64,000 nucleotides of DNA from Osedax fenrisi. Taxonomy: Eukaryota; Annelida; Polychaeta; Sabellida; Siboglinidae. The notes below the pieces were generated by a model that did no database searches, was not told the origin of the DNA, and saw only the letters and a list, made by a program, of their open reading frames with translations. Positions within the stretch are counted from its first letter, which is position 1. Each line of letters begins with the position of its first letter. Of the stretch, positions 25,008 to 38,800 are shown piece after piece. A program made the translations under genes and the position numbers. The stretch covers positions 78,816,549-78,880,548 of the forward strand of contig OZ025239.1 of NCBI GenBank assembly GCA_964019155.1. The letters run 5' to 3'.

Positions 25008-25832
25008 ACCTATAGGTATATATATATATATATATACACTACAAAATATAATAATATATACACTACAACAATTGTTCTTAAGACACATATTTTTTTAATA
25101 CGCCCGTGTAGATAGAGAAAATTTAATTATTTTGAGAAAAATAATTTTGAAAAGATATTTTATTAGTCTTAATTACTATTGTACATCTATATAAAATACC
25201 GTTTTTTCGTAATTTATAATCAATATAATTCTTTAAATATGTCAGAAATTATAGTTAACATATATCTGAATCATTTTAATTTTATTAAAAAAACGTTAAT
25301 ATATATTTGTGTTCTCGATATAGTGGTTAATAATCCTTTAATACATTTATCTAGTATCATTAATCGCTTCCAGGTTTATCAATCAAATATTTATCAATTC
25401 GTTTCATACTATTTCATCTGATATTCTGATATCTGTGAGGTAGTATATGGTGTTAACTATTAGCATGTGCTCCAACCTATTCATTTACGTGTTACCATAA
25501 TATCTTCATGTAAATTTTGAAATTTTTGTAAAATTCACTTTTCTCATATGTCTAAATAACCCATATTTAATTAATTTATTATATTATTTTTATTTGTTTA
25601 ATTAAAATTAATAGTATATAAGAAAATAGAATGTATAAAAATACTGTTTATAAATATTTTTTTTTTAATAAATAGTAAAAAAATGTTTCTCAAATAATTT
25701 ATGGGCCCCCCAAAATGTTGGGCCCCGGGCAATTGCCCGGTTTGCCCCCCCCCCCCTTGAGCCGGCCCTGAGTATAGGCTATACAGTATAGCACAGTGAA
25801 CGCAACGATTACATACGTGTTCACATGAATTA
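22377..25832. repeat. 3.4-kb direct duplication, copy 1
   Basis: This segment reappears at 41063-44486 in the same orientation, differing only by a few substitutions, an 11-base indel (near 22893) and microsatellite length. It includes a complete hAT element plus about 430 bases of left flank and 60 bases of right flank. It is therefore a duplication of the occupied locus, not two independent insertions. Confidence 0.95.
22813..25769 (-). mobile_element. hAT transposon with ZMYM-type transposase remains, copy 1
   Basis: TIRs start CAGGGCCGG(T/C)TTAAG and run into GGGCCCCGGGCAA. They are flanked by a perfect 8-bp TSD, AGTATAGG (22805-22812 and 25770-25777), which is diagnostic of hAT. On the minus strand eroded transposase blocks read VDSTQDISHIDHLTIV (near 24560), GKYLANDLL (near 24420), DYDNFSNMSG (near 24350) and LLNLVGQNTVES (near 24240). 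These are the DST, CxGxxYDNASNMSG and HSLNLVG blocks of the ZMYM1-like/DUF4371 hAT transposases. Frames are broken throughout, so it is dead. A 60-80 residue frame at 25179-25421 is shared with copy 2 only because the DNA is duplicated. Confidence 0.9.
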
Positions 25833-25864
25833 ATTATAAAAAATAAGTCATATATGACACTTAA

Positions 25865-26123
25865 TAACGGATAATTTTTACCTTTTACCTTTTACCTATC
25901 CCATAGCATTTGGATGCCGTAGGGGTGCAGTTGACTTCAATACAATACGCTCCATCGGTCTCTATCCCGGGTCGCTCGCATCGCTTCTTCTATTCCAAGA
26001 CTAGTCCATTCAACTATATTATCTTGCCATTGTGTCCTTGGCTTTAACGGATACTAAAGAGACTTAATAGCGATCAAGTTTACGGCTCACGATAGATCAT
26101 AGTGCCGATTCCGTGAGAAACTA
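25865..26123 (-). pseudogene. LINE C-terminal fragment
   Basis: On the minus strand an open stretch reads PRTQWQDNIVEWTSLGIEEA and then MRATRDRDRWSVLY. This matches the C-terminal 'RTRWxDDI...RDRxxWR' block of endonuclease-reverse transcriptase LINEs. It is cut on its 5' side by the CACTG element that starts at 26124. Confidence 0.7.
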
Positions 26124-27140
26124 CACTGTTAGAAATAAATGGTATAACATCGATTACAAAATGGTACAACCCCGTGGCGCCCTGGTATACCATTTACGGT
26201 ATAACTAATTAAAAAAGTTATACCATATTTTAGAAAAAGTTATACCATATTTGATATAAAGTTATACCATAATTTATTAAAATGTATACCATATATTATA
26301 TATAGTTATACCATATTTTATAAAAAGTTATACCATATTTGATATAAAGTTATACCATAATTTATTAAAATTTATACCATATTTTATAAAAAGTTATACC
26401 ATAATTTATTAAAATTTATACCATATTTTATAAAAAAGTTATACCATATTTGATATAAAATTATACCATAATTTATTAAAATGTATACCATATATTATAT
26501 AAAGTTATACCATAATTTATTAAAAGTTATACTATATTTTATTAAAAGTTATACTATATGTATTTAAATTTATACGAGTGTTTATAATAACTTATTATAT
26601 ATTATTAATTTATATATGGAATCGACATTTATAATAATAATTTATTTTCTAAAAACCACATATTTTGGTGTAACAATATTGTTAATTAACAGATATATTT
26701 TTAAATAAATAACGTGATACAAAATTACATAAACAATTAATGTTTTTAGGACATGTTATGTGAAACAAATAAAATGTACAATACCACATAATAAAATACG
26801 AAATAAATTATTTTGAACGAAAATCAAACAATTATCGATACACATAATAAGCATCCTTTTTTCTGATATATGGAGTCATTAGTTCCTGCAATTAAATTCA
26901 AATATTTATATATGTTTATTTATATGTATTATTAATTAATATTTATATAAATAAAGTACTATTATATATATATATATATATATATATAGTATACTAGAGT
27001 ATATAATAATATTGTATATTATATAATAGTATATATATATATTATAAGATACGTTATACAGTTAATATAGTATACTATATATAAAGTATACTTTAGAATT
27101 GTAATTAGAAACATTCAATATATTATATTAATTACTGCAG

Positions 27141-27203
<63 letters not shown>

Positions 27204-27900
27204 ATATACTATACTTTTGAATTAGCATACGAAAAATCAAATATTTAAAATAACTATAATAAATCTATAATATTAAGTAACCTTATCTTTATTTTCATTG
27301 ATACTACTTTTCGTAAATTCATTTTTCAATAATTCGCAAACTCCCATCATAAAATATAAGATTCCCGCATCTATTTTAGGAAATATTATATTATATATTT
27401 AATTATACACTTTATAATCTATATTTGATTAAGGATAGAATGATATTGATAATATTTGTACAACAGTTAACATTATTTATATATATACCTATTAGTAATA
27501 TTATTTAAATTTAATTACATTGTGGGTAACAATTTAATAAATAATTGACCATATATGGATATATAGTAATATGTTTAACTAATGTTATTAATTAGATAAC
27601 TAAATTACCTGTTTGATCAGTTTGCGTAGTAGCGCTACATAGTACATCAATATATTCGTCTATATATTTGTATATACGTTATATGCTTTATCATCCCCAT
27701 CAATTCACTATTCCTCTCCGTTTTTCTAATATTGTAAGTGAAATTTGAAATTCTGCAAATAATTCTTCAATTTCCTGCATATTAATATATAGCATATAGT
27801 TATCATAATTTTATAATATATATATATATATATATGTGAGTGTGTGTAATAAAGTGAATGTTCTAATAAAGTTTATTAATCAAAGCAAAGAACTGTTGAA

Positions 27901-28132
<232 letters not shown>

Positions 28133-28404
28133 GTACCTACCTGGTGAGATGCATAACGAAGAATGAGGCAATCTCACCGAGTGGAATTTATTCTATAGAA
28201 AAATAACGAAATATACTTTACAGACGATCAAAATATAAAATACCATAAAACCAAACATTTACATGGCTATGGCTATGCAATTAACACAGTAGTATTAAAT
28301 CTAGATTAAAGTTGTTATTTAGATATATCGATTTCTGTTACGTAATGATAAATGCATTTAAATGTATATTACATTACTCGATATATCTACAACTTTGACT
28401 TTAT

Positions 28405-28442
<38 letters not shown>

Positions 28443-28899
28443 TATAATTATATTCTAACAAATAAATTTAATTATATATTATAAATTATATATAAATATA
28501 TTATAAAATTATAAAATATATATTATATAAACTTTTATATTATTATATATAATATGATATAATTTGTATATATATATAATATAAGTATAAATACCTTATG
28601 TATATTGTAATGTGTTGACAAATAGATGCTTCTCATGTTGAGTGTAGAGTGGAAATAGTATGTGTTAATAAATAAAATGGAATTATGGAATTATGGAATT
28701 ATGGAATGATGGGTTGATTATGAGTTAATTCTGGGAATTATATATAATATATAAATAATGCCTATTAGCTTGTATTGTAAATAAATTTATAACAATAGTT
28801 TTTTTATAGTTCTATTAAAAATATCACCGGGAAGGTCTTCCTGATATAACCTAGTTTTTTTATATGAGGGTAATTAATACTTAATTAAATCAATATGTT

Positions 28900-28957
28900 A
28901 TTATTAATACGTATAGTATATATTTATACACACACACATATATACACACACACACAC

Positions 28958-29009
<52 letters not shown>

Positions 29010-29054
29010 TACGTCGTACATGCATACATACTTACATCCATACATGCATACATT

Positions 29055-29086
<32 letters not shown>

Positions 29087-29090
29087 CTCG
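28900..29090. repeat. Compound (CA)n / (TA)n / (CATA)n microsatellite
   Basis: ACACACACATATATACACAC-type, then pure (TA)n, then CATACATGCATACATTCATA-type repeats, then (TA)n again. It lies within the CACTG element. Confidence 0.9.
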
Positions 29091-30047
29091 AATAATTATA
29101 AGTATTTGTAAATAAAATATAGGAAATATGTAAATGTATACATATTTCCCTACGGGGAATCTATATAGTTTCTGAAAGCCAGTTTAATTGCAATTAGAAG
29201 CAATAAATGCTATGTCTATAATAATATAACACAACAATAAGTAAACTGTTATATTAAGGATATTATGAAGATTACTATTATAATTTATATTTCTTATACA
29301 TTTTATTTCCAATCAAATATAAACTTAATTTTATAATGTTATGGTATAACTGGTATTTCCATATTGTATACCATATAATTCATAAAGTTATACCATTATA
29401 TTTATTAGCTAATGGTATAACTAAAAATTACGAATGTTATACCATATAATTTATAATCTTATACCATTTAAATTAAGCTATATGGTATAACTAAAAAAAT
29501 CAAATGTTATACCATATAATATGTGATCTTATACCATTTAACGTAATTGTATGGTATAATTCGTATTTTATACCATATAATTCATAATGTTATACCCTTA
29601 TTGTTAACAGTGTAGGCGAAGAAGCAATCATTTTCTAAAGAGAGTGAAGTAGTTAGCTAACTGGACAACTGGACAAACGATAAAGCTTAACCGCTTGGGC
29701 TTACATAGATTACGTAAGTAAAGGGGTGTACACACCGCGAGCGCAGGCGAGCTTAGGCGAGCGCGCACGAGCGCAGGCGAGCGCCAGCGTGCTAGCACAA
29801 AGTGGCTCGCTAAATGTTCTATTTGCGAGCCACTTTGTGCTCGACGATGCTAGCACGCTGGCGCTCGCCTGCGCTCGCGGTGTGTACACCACAAAGTGCT
29901 AGCATCGTCGAGCAAACTGCTAGTATCCAGTGCTAGCACTGAGTGCCAGTAAAATCTAGTAAATTCAGCAGGTTGAATTTTGCAGTACTCGTTACCGGAA
30001 TAGTAAACAACGCATTGCATTGTGGTAGTGACCTACTTACGATTTAT

Positions 30048-30101
30048 ATATACATAGAGCTAGAGAATATTTATCTCTAGCTCTATGTATATATATATAA
30101 C
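30048..30101. repeat. Hairpin-forming inverted repeat
   Basis: TATATACATAGAGCTAGAGA is followed, after a seven-base spacer, by its near-exact reverse complement TCTCTAGCTCTATGTATATA. It lies inside the G+C-rich palindromic element. Confidence 0.85.
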
Positions 30102-30157
30102 GAATCTCCATAGTTGTATTATTATATAGTACACAGTGTGTATGTACTACACACACA

Positions 30158-30770
<613 letters not shown>

Positions 30771-31045
30771 ATGTTTGCTAGCATAATGCTGGCAATGAGT
30801 GCTAGCCACAGAACTAGATAGAAAGCCTTTCTCTCTAGCTCTGTGATGCTAGTACTCGTTGCTCGCGGTGTGTACACCCTAAATAATTTGTGCTAGCATA
30901 AATTGTGCTAGCATAATATATGCTAGCACAAATTGTGCTCGCGGTGTGTACACCCTAAAATAATTGTTGCTAGCACTTGCTGGCAACGAGTGCTAGCACC
31001 GAGTGCCGGCACTCGTTGCTCGCGGTGTGTACACCCCTTAAGTGA

Positions 31046-31249
31046 TTAGTGACCACTATCGGTGACTGTATCGAGGTTATCTATATGCCTATCATATAGT
31101 TATATGATAATATAAAGTCATCAGGTACGAGATTAAGTAATCAAGTTATTAACTATAAGTAAACAAACACATTTAAATAAATCGTAAAATGTAGTTACGT
31201 AAATAATTAATATTTATTTATTCAACAAAATTAATATATATATATATAT

Positions 31250-31327
<78 letters not shown>

Positions 31328-31510
31328 CATATATAAATATATATATTATATATATAAATATATTGATATAATTACAAATTCATAAAATAATTAAATCAAT
31401 AACTTAATGTTATTACTGTACATCATAATAAGGCATAACTCATAACACACACGTATATCCGCAAACATACGTCCGTTCGCGAGAGCTTTCGCATCACCCA
31501 CTTACAGAGG
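31046..31510. other. AT-rich 3' flank of the Ly6 gene with (TA)n
   Basis: Contains a long (TA)n tract at about 31227-31320. No gene. The Ly6 transcript, on the minus strand, would end somewhere here. Confidence 0.5.
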
Positions 31511-31536
31511 TCACATCACCCAGTTACAGAGGTCAC
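31493..31536. repeat. 22-bp tandem duplication across the Ly6 stop codon
   Basis: Two adjacent 22-base units (31493-31514 and 31515-31536) differ at one base. The duplicated stretch encodes the last conserved residues of the three-finger domain and supplies the stop codon. Confidence 0.95.
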
Positions 31537-33126
31537 CCGTGCAGCAAATTATCGCGAATTCGCACTTTTCGTCCGACCTCGACAGTTGACAGAATAATTT
31601 CTTATAGATGGAGGTCACGGAGGAGCTATTCTTCCGACAAGCGTTCGAATCGATGCATTGGTAGGAGGCGTATTTCTTTCCGTCTATTACGCCCACCAGA
31701 CGCTGCGGGAGTGACGGGCCATGGATTAGGTATGGCGTGTGTAGCATATAGAGGTGAACATATGGACACAACTGTATCTATTCGATGTACATAGTGACCG
31801 TTAACCTATTCATATTGCCAATTTTCCTGCTACAAAATGACACCCAGTAACGACAGACCCACGATACCTAACTATACTATACTGTATACACTACTGTATA
31901 CACCACTGTATACGCTAAAGCGTTACGTGCCGTGTAGTACACATAGAGAAAATCAAGCGTTTTTTTCAAGCTCCAAATTTTTCTTCGTTTTTAAGCATAA
32001 CATTACGTACAAATTCCGTATTGAACTTTTTCAATATGGGAGTTCTGTTTTTTTTTAAAGTAATTTCGTGCACGAAAACTTAAAACACAAAAATAATGCA
32101 ATCCCCTTTGTGTAAGCGAGCTATTATCTTACGGTGAACAACCTGTATCGTATGCAATGCCTATTCCTATAGGATATGGTAACGATTCGTTAGCCTATAA
32201 CGACCGTTGTGAGTAATCGTTATAACGAGAAACTACTACTCATGTATTCGGTAAATCCCCGCATATATCGAATATCTTTAATATTTGTATACAAATATAA
32301 GTTTATATATTTGTATCGGAAATACACTGGAACATATATATATATATATATATGTGTGTGAATTATAATCTATTGTATAGATATAAAGTGTATGATTCGC
32401 CACATACACATTGTATAAGCAAGTCATTACGACGCACAAGGAGTCACACTGAATTTAAGAGGAAGTTATATAGGTGGTGTATTCGTACGTTGATATTTAC
32501 CCTAATATGAACTACAAAATAAATAGATTTTGTATCTCACATATAGAATAATGGTTCTACAATCTATGATTATCCGTTTGTCTATAACATATGGCTATAG
32601 AAAAAATATAATATTATTATTATTATTATTATTACTATTAATAAATATATAAATATTATCATGAATATATTTATTTAACACGAAAAAATAATGTAAAATT
32701 GATTAATTGTAATATATAAATATATGTGTTATAAATACCACATACCATACGTATAACTAATGACTACCGACTAGACAAAACGATTGCCTGCACATAAATA
32801 TTACCAACGTACAGTGTACATTGGTACGTCGTACACCAACAACTAGTATTTGAATATATATATTCAAGATTATAATCAATAATCAAAATTGATTATAATG
32901 AATAAATACACAGTAATAATAACTACGAATAATATAGGTATACATTTTACGATTACTCACTTATAACGAAGTATTATTATTATTATTATATATAAAGGGG
33001 TAGCCCAGTTCTACGTAATACTTACTGCACACATATCATTGTCGCATTGCATAACTTTAATATTAGCATTGTTATCAGCAGGTATCACGTAGCCGACGTT
33101 ACACTTGAGACTGAGAACTGTGACAC
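31511..33126 (-). CDS. Secreted Ly6/uPAR-type three-finger domain protein, last two exons
   Basis: Exons 33126-33026 and 31702-31511 (minus strand) join in phase 0 across a consensus GTAAGT donor and a TCCCGCAG acceptor. The joined product carries ten cysteines in Ly6/uPAR spacing: LKC, VMQC, DMC in the first exon; YQC, NAC, LFC, EKC, ICC and the hallmark CCTGDLCN in the last. Ten cysteines with a C-terminal CCxxDxCN define the three-finger fold of extracellular signalling proteins and receptor modulators. No hydrophobic tail follows LCN (the chain ends NWVM-stop), so there is no GPI signal and it should be secreted. The signal-peptide exon was not found and may lie beyond 33.3 kb. The ligand is unknown. 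The same fold occurs in toxins, but nothing here points to that role. Confidence 0.78.
31703..33025 (-). other. Intron of the Ly6 gene
   Basis: Bounded by GTAAGT and AG on the minus strand. It contains small GTATAC-type tandem repeats near 31878-31915, a (TA)n run near 32334-32352, an (ATT)n run near 32611-32635 and a second ATT run near 32972-32990. No other exon seen in it. Confidence 0.6.
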
Positions 33127-33137
33127 CTGAGCGGATT

Positions 33138-33168
<31 letters not shown>

Positions 33169-33211
33169 CAGTAGCAGTAGCAGTAGCACTAGAAGTAGAA
33201 GTAGCAGTAGC

Positions 33212-33250
<39 letters not shown>
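33138..33250. repeat. (TAG)n/(CAGTAG)n microsatellite next to the Ly6 acceptor
   Basis: On the minus strand this reads (CTA)n with CTG/CTT variants, ending about 12 bases before the acceptor AG of the first recognised Ly6 exon. The microsatellite therefore occupies the polypyrimidine-tract position. Poly-Val and poly-Thr frames across it are artefacts. Confidence 0.9.
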
Positions 33251-33251
<1 letters not shown>

Positions 33252-33442
33252 TATCTCAAATGTAGAACTGTTTTACATTGTGTACATAATATATACGCAT
33301 GCACACGTGCTTAGCATGTCGTGCTAGACAAAGGTATTAACAACTATTATACAACTAGGAAAAAAACCCTTATTAATCATGATTGCATACAATATATGTT
33401 TTAAATAACTATATCAATATATGTACATAATATATATATATA

Positions 33443-34314
33443 CAGTAAAAGCCGCTTGTATCGACATCCCAGGAGATCCAAAAATATGTCGATACATCCG
33501 ATTGTCGTTACATATGATGAAGGCGTGGCTAATTTTAAATTACGCCCACTTAATAGAATATGTACTTGTATTATCAAATATCACATATATGCTATCCTTA
33601 ATTTCTATTATATCGTTAATTGTGTATATTAAGTTAATACTTTAATACTATTAATGCGAGCGACTTCGATTACGTAATATCGCGCGCGCTCACATTCCAG
33701 AGAAGCGTACGTTAGCAATAACAAGTCATGGAATTAACCCAGCGTGGTAGGGACATTCGTATGAGTCTATATATGGGCAAAAATGCTGGCATACGAATAT
33801 CTACGTACGAGTATACAATACTGCGTAGTATCAAACATGATATTAATATATATGTATATAGGGGTATATGCATATATATATAAATGGGTATGCGTGTATA
33901 TGGGTAATATATATATATATATATACATATATATATAACAATGTGCATAGTGTAGTGAATCTACAATAATACAAAGATTAATTCTTCATATCATCCTTAT
34001 TTGATAATATACATATATATATATATATGTACTATAGTCCATAGTTTATTAATATGCTCAACTCTATATCATACATACTATAGTATATATGGTAAAGATG
34101 TGTACTATTTTCATAATGTCGATACACGTGATGAACATTTGTAATTGTATAGTAAAATTTTGTCGATACAGCCGATGTGTCGATACAGCCGATTGTCGAT
34201 ACACGCGATATTCTGTAACATGTATTAGATGGAAATTCCAACAAATATATTTGAATTTGTCGTTAGAACCGATATATCGATACATGTGGCTGTCGATACA
34301 AGCGGCTTTTACTG
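33443..34314. mobile_element. pogo/Tigger-like element with GTCGATACA repeats
   Basis: TIRs start CAGTAAAAGCCGCTTGTATC and are flanked by TA on both sides (33441-33442 and 34315-34316). The motif TGTCGATACA(N)nCCGAT recurs about seven times, clustered near the two ends, notably at 34153-34206. At 872 bases it has no transposase frame, though the middle (33640-33960) is more complex sequence of unknown origin. Confidence 0.85.
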
Positions 34315-34316
34315 TA

Positions 34317-34836
34317 TATATATCGAAACCTCCTAACAGTGTGTGCAATATCATATCATCATTTCCATTAAAATAAAATAATAAGATAAAAATAATGATA
34401 AATATAATAATAAAATCATATTAATTACTATTAATAAAAAAAAACAATTAAATGATTAAATAAAAAGGTTAATTAAATATGAAAATAATAAAAATTTAAA
34501 ATTAGAAACAAATATAAAATATAAAATTACAAAATAAAGGAGATATAAATACAATTGATACAAATAATACAAATAAAAGTTGGGCATTCAAAGTTAAATA
34601 TTAAACAGAAATCAACACCTGACATTTTGTAACACAACAGAAATCAACAGCTCGGATGCAAATGGTTAAAGAAAGATAACAATAAATAATGTTTACTATC
34701 AATAAGACATATATTTTAATACTGTTAAAATAAAAATAAAAAATTAATACTGTTAAAGAAATAATTTATTATTATATATAATATGCATAAAAATGTAATA
34801 TAATAATATCATGATAGTGTATTATGATAAATAGTT

Positions 34837-34914
<78 letters not shown>

Positions 34915-35042
34915 TATTGGAGTATTTTAATGTCATTTTTTTTTTCATTTATTATTCTTTTTCGTTTTTTTTCTTTGTTATCCAAATGGCTTTAAAATAA
35001 GACCTTGGTCTTTTCAGGTTGTTGTCAGCGATTCATTCATAC
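34317..35042. other. AT-rich spacer with (TA)n
   Basis: Contains a pure (TA)n run at about 34842-34910. No gene. Confidence 0.4.
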
Positions 35043-35830
35043 CAAAGATTTTCTGAAGGAAAGATATAACACTTACGCGAAATCGTGTAATTCGAATTTG
35101 TATACAAAATACCCTGGTGCCACCTATAGAGGGTTACTTTTAGGAACTATGCGTTGTTTATAATGTAAATTCGTATTTAACTATACACTTTTAAAATGTT
35201 AAATAATATGCTTTAAATTAATATTTATATGATGAAAACTAAGTGTTCATTACTAATATATAACAAACAAATATGATATTTATGTTTTAAATGCTATAAG
35301 CAAAGATTTTGCGAAGCAAAGATATAACACTCCCTATGCATGCAACGTAATTTAGTAATATCCCCAACCGCTGCTATAGCAGTAGTATCGAAATCACTGA
35401 AATAGATTTAGGTTCGGCTCTGTTTGCATACAACAATGTTTTCATTGCTCAATTAAATTACATGCAATATAAATTAGCTTTTACTCACTAAATATATACT
35501 TATAGCATTTAAAACATACATATCATATTTGTTTGTTATATATTAGTAATGAACACTTAGTTTTCATCATATAAATATTAATTTAAAGCATATTATTTAA
35601 CATTTTAAAAGTGTATAGTTAAATACAAATTTGCATTATAAACAAAACATAGTTCCTAAAAGTAACCCGCTATAGGTGGCACCAGGGTATTTTGTATACA
35701 AATTCGAATTACACGATTTCGCGTAAGTGTTATATCTTTCCTTCGGAAAATCTTTGCTATAAGTATATATTTAGTAAGTAAAAGTTAATTTATATTGCAT
35801 GTAATTTAACTTAGGCTTTAACCTATAGGC
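35043..35830. mobile_element. CAAAGATTTT-family element F, left part, with a relative inserted in it
   Basis: It starts CAAAGATTTTCTGAAGG then AAAGATATAAC at 35043 and runs to 35300. It resumes after the nested element at about 35757 and can be followed to about 35830, where the far end is lost. The resumed sequence (TATATATTTAGTAAGTAAAA) is the exact continuation expected, because the same continuation is seen inverted in the nested copy. No coding sequence. Confidence 0.65.
35301..35756. mobile_element. CAAAGATTTT-family short element, nested, 7-bp TSD
   Basis: The left end is CAAAGATTTTGCGAAGCAAA and the right end, as reverse complement, CAAAGATTTTCCGAAGGAAA. A perfect 7-bp duplication CTATAAG flanks it (35294-35300 and 35757-35763). 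Its right 250 bases are the inverted copy of the host element's left arm, so the locus forms a near-perfect giant hairpin (35043-35296 against 35503-35756). Confidence 0.8.
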
Positions 35831-35849
35831 TTGATACTATAGTATCAAG

Positions 35850-38800
35850 ACCTCCTATAACCGAGATTATAGTAGGTGTTGCTAGTATGGAGCATTGGGG
35901 TATACCAATATAATTAGTGATAATATCAGATTCGGATATGTTAACTTTAACTATTTTAGTTATATTATGTAAATAGTTTTGTTATCAGTTAAGAGGAATC
36001 CATCTAATTCCATATTTATCTAATTTGCTAATTATAATAGAATGTTCAATAGTATCAAAGGCTTTACTTAAATCTAAAAATAAGGTATTTATTGCTTTAT
36101 TTTCTTTTTTATTTTCCATTATATGGTTGTAAATATATAGTATAGCTTGAGTGGTATTATGTTTTTTAAGGAAATCATATTGGGTAGTATTTATTATGTT
36201 ATTATTTTGTATGAATTGTATTATTATATTATATATTATTTTTTCTAGTATTTTAGATAGTTGACTTTAAATTGATATTGATCTATATATAGATTAATTG
36301 ATCTTTATATAGACAAACTATAGTTTGATATAATATTGATGTTATTTTTTTATGAATGGGTTTAAATTAATTATTGATAAAAAATATTTAAGTTTATAAT
36401 TTTTTACATAAATCCTATAAATTTATAAGTACTCTAAAATATATATTTTTTTATAGATTGGTAAAAATGAAATTGATAAATATAAAATATTCAATAATTA
36501 TACTATTTAATTTTATATAAGTGAAAATTAGTATTACAGTATAGAATAATAATTATAAATATTTATATGTGTAAATAATAAGTTAACTTTTATTAAAATA
36601 AAATATATATTACATGAACTATAAGTTGAAAAAATATTCATGTAAATATAATACACAATTTAATAAATTTCTACATATAAGGTTCTATAATATTCAATAA
36701 TTATTTTTTTTATGAATTTTTAATTACATAATTTATATAAATACATACCTTTCTAAAATATAATAACTTATTATGAAAGAAAATGATTATTTAACAATGA
36801 TATTTGATCTTGAATACATCTTTATTACATAATAATACACAATTTAAATAATTTATAATCATTTTCTATATATAAACAGTTATAAAATATTCAATAATTA
36901 TTATTTTTATGAATTTTTAATTACATAATTTATAAAAATATATAACAAAACAAAATAACTTAACATGTAATGAAAGAAAATGATTATTTAATTATGATAG
37001 TTAACCTTGAATACATTCTTAAATAAAATTAAAAATTAGAAAAAAGTACAAATATTGTCTTTAGGTAATTATCCTTATTTTATTCAATAATTAATTAAGT
37101 TATAATTTTTTTTAATTATCATGTTGAATAATATATAGTAAATATTTTATCAATATATATTTATATATAAATACGAATATTTTATATATTATTTTTAATT
37201 TTAATTTCATATTTATTTTTAATAATTTTTTTTTATAATTATTATAATTAATTGAATATAATATTATGAATAATGATTATTTTTGATTTTTTTCTTTAGA
37301 TTAATATAATATATTATATACTAATCAAAATAAATATCACTTGTAATAGACAAATAGTAATGTATGAGTACACATTTTCGTTTATTAAAAACATGCGTAT
37401 ATTTTTTTGAAATATACATAATCTCTGGGTATTGAATGCATAGTTATTTAAAATTGTTGGGACCTAAAGAGTTAATGGAAGATAGTTTCATGTTTAGAGG
37501 AAAAGTTCCTGATGATAAACATAGATTAAAAATATGGCTTAATGGAAAATTAATGTAATATTTTGAAATGTTTAATAATTTCATATGTAGATAATCAGTG
37601 TCTAGAGAAGTCTTTGATTTATTATTTTGTATAAAAGAATTTATCTCATGTGTTGATGTGGGATGAAGATATATTGAATTAGATATTGGTGTAATGTACA
37701 TTGAGTTGAGATTATTGATGGGAGATATGAATTGTTTATTTATGGATTGACTTATATTTATAAAATAAGAGTTAAATGCAATTGCTATTTGCTATCATTA
37801 ATGAATTTATTTTTCGAATTCATCTATTATAAAATTTTGAGATTGTTTAATTTTCTGTTTATTTATAATGTTATTTATTAGATTCCAATTTTCTTTAGTA
37901 GATATACTATTTTACTATCTATATATGATTGCTTTACTTTTTTAATATTGATGGTTACTTAATTTCTTAATTGTTTGTAGTTATTGTTCTTAATTAATTG
38001 TATATTATATATACCTATTATCTAAGTAAATGTTATATAGTTTATACTTTTTATTAATGTCTCTTTTTATTTTATATGTTATCCAATTTTTCGATAGAAT
38101 ATATGAAGATGTTTTATTTGTAAGTAGGGGCATACATTGGTTAATTAGTAATGTATATATAATACAATTTGTTGTAGGAGTTTTTAGCACCATTTTCTTC
38201 AATGACCGAATCTCAATTTGTATTTTTTAGTGCATCAACGAGTCTTTTAGTGTTATTTATAGTTATTTTCATTGTTTTAATTGTATATAAGTTATTTCGT
38301 ATTTTGGTTTTTATTTTAATTATAATATATATTGGGAGGTGGTCTGTCAAGCTTTCTAAGAGTATTCCACTATTATAAATATTTGTTATATTTATATTTG
38401 TATACATTTTATCTATAGTTGAAGTGTTACTTTTATTGAATTAGGGTATTGTATTTTGAATAATTTGAGGCGTTAGTCCTAGTTGATTTATTAAATGTTT
38501 AATTGGGATGGTTTGGGATCATTTGTTATGATATTAAAATCACCCATAATTATTAACTCGTGTGAAATATATTTATGAAATTTGCTATATAACATATTTA
38601 TAAGATCTGCAGTTTTATTGAAAGGGCTATTTTAAAGGCATGTAATTAAAAAAAATATTATTAAAGTTTAATCTCTATTTTAAGTGTTTCCAAATAATCT
38701 CCTATATCAAAAGTAAGTTCCTTTTAAGTTCTTATTGAATATATTTTAAAATATATATTGAAACACCACCACCTCTACATTTATTTTGTTTCTGTTTATA

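Noticed and set aside
25179..25421. 60-80 residue frame repeated at 43895-44077
   Set aside because: Its conservation between the two sites is explained by the recent 3.4-kb duplication of a dead hAT. The frame lies on the strand opposite to the transposase remnants.
26124..26560. CRISPR-like spacing of GTTATACCAT words
   Set aside because: Spacers are near-identical AT-rich sequence and the words recur inverted at the other end of a TIR element.
33105..33314. Poly-Val/Ala and poly-Thr frames
   Set aside because: Readings of the (TAG)n microsatellite. Only the short minus-strand exon beside it (33026-33126) is real.
34032..34376. Overlapping frames on both strands near 34.1-34.4 kb
   Set aside because: They translate the repeated GTCGATACA motif of the pogo-like element.
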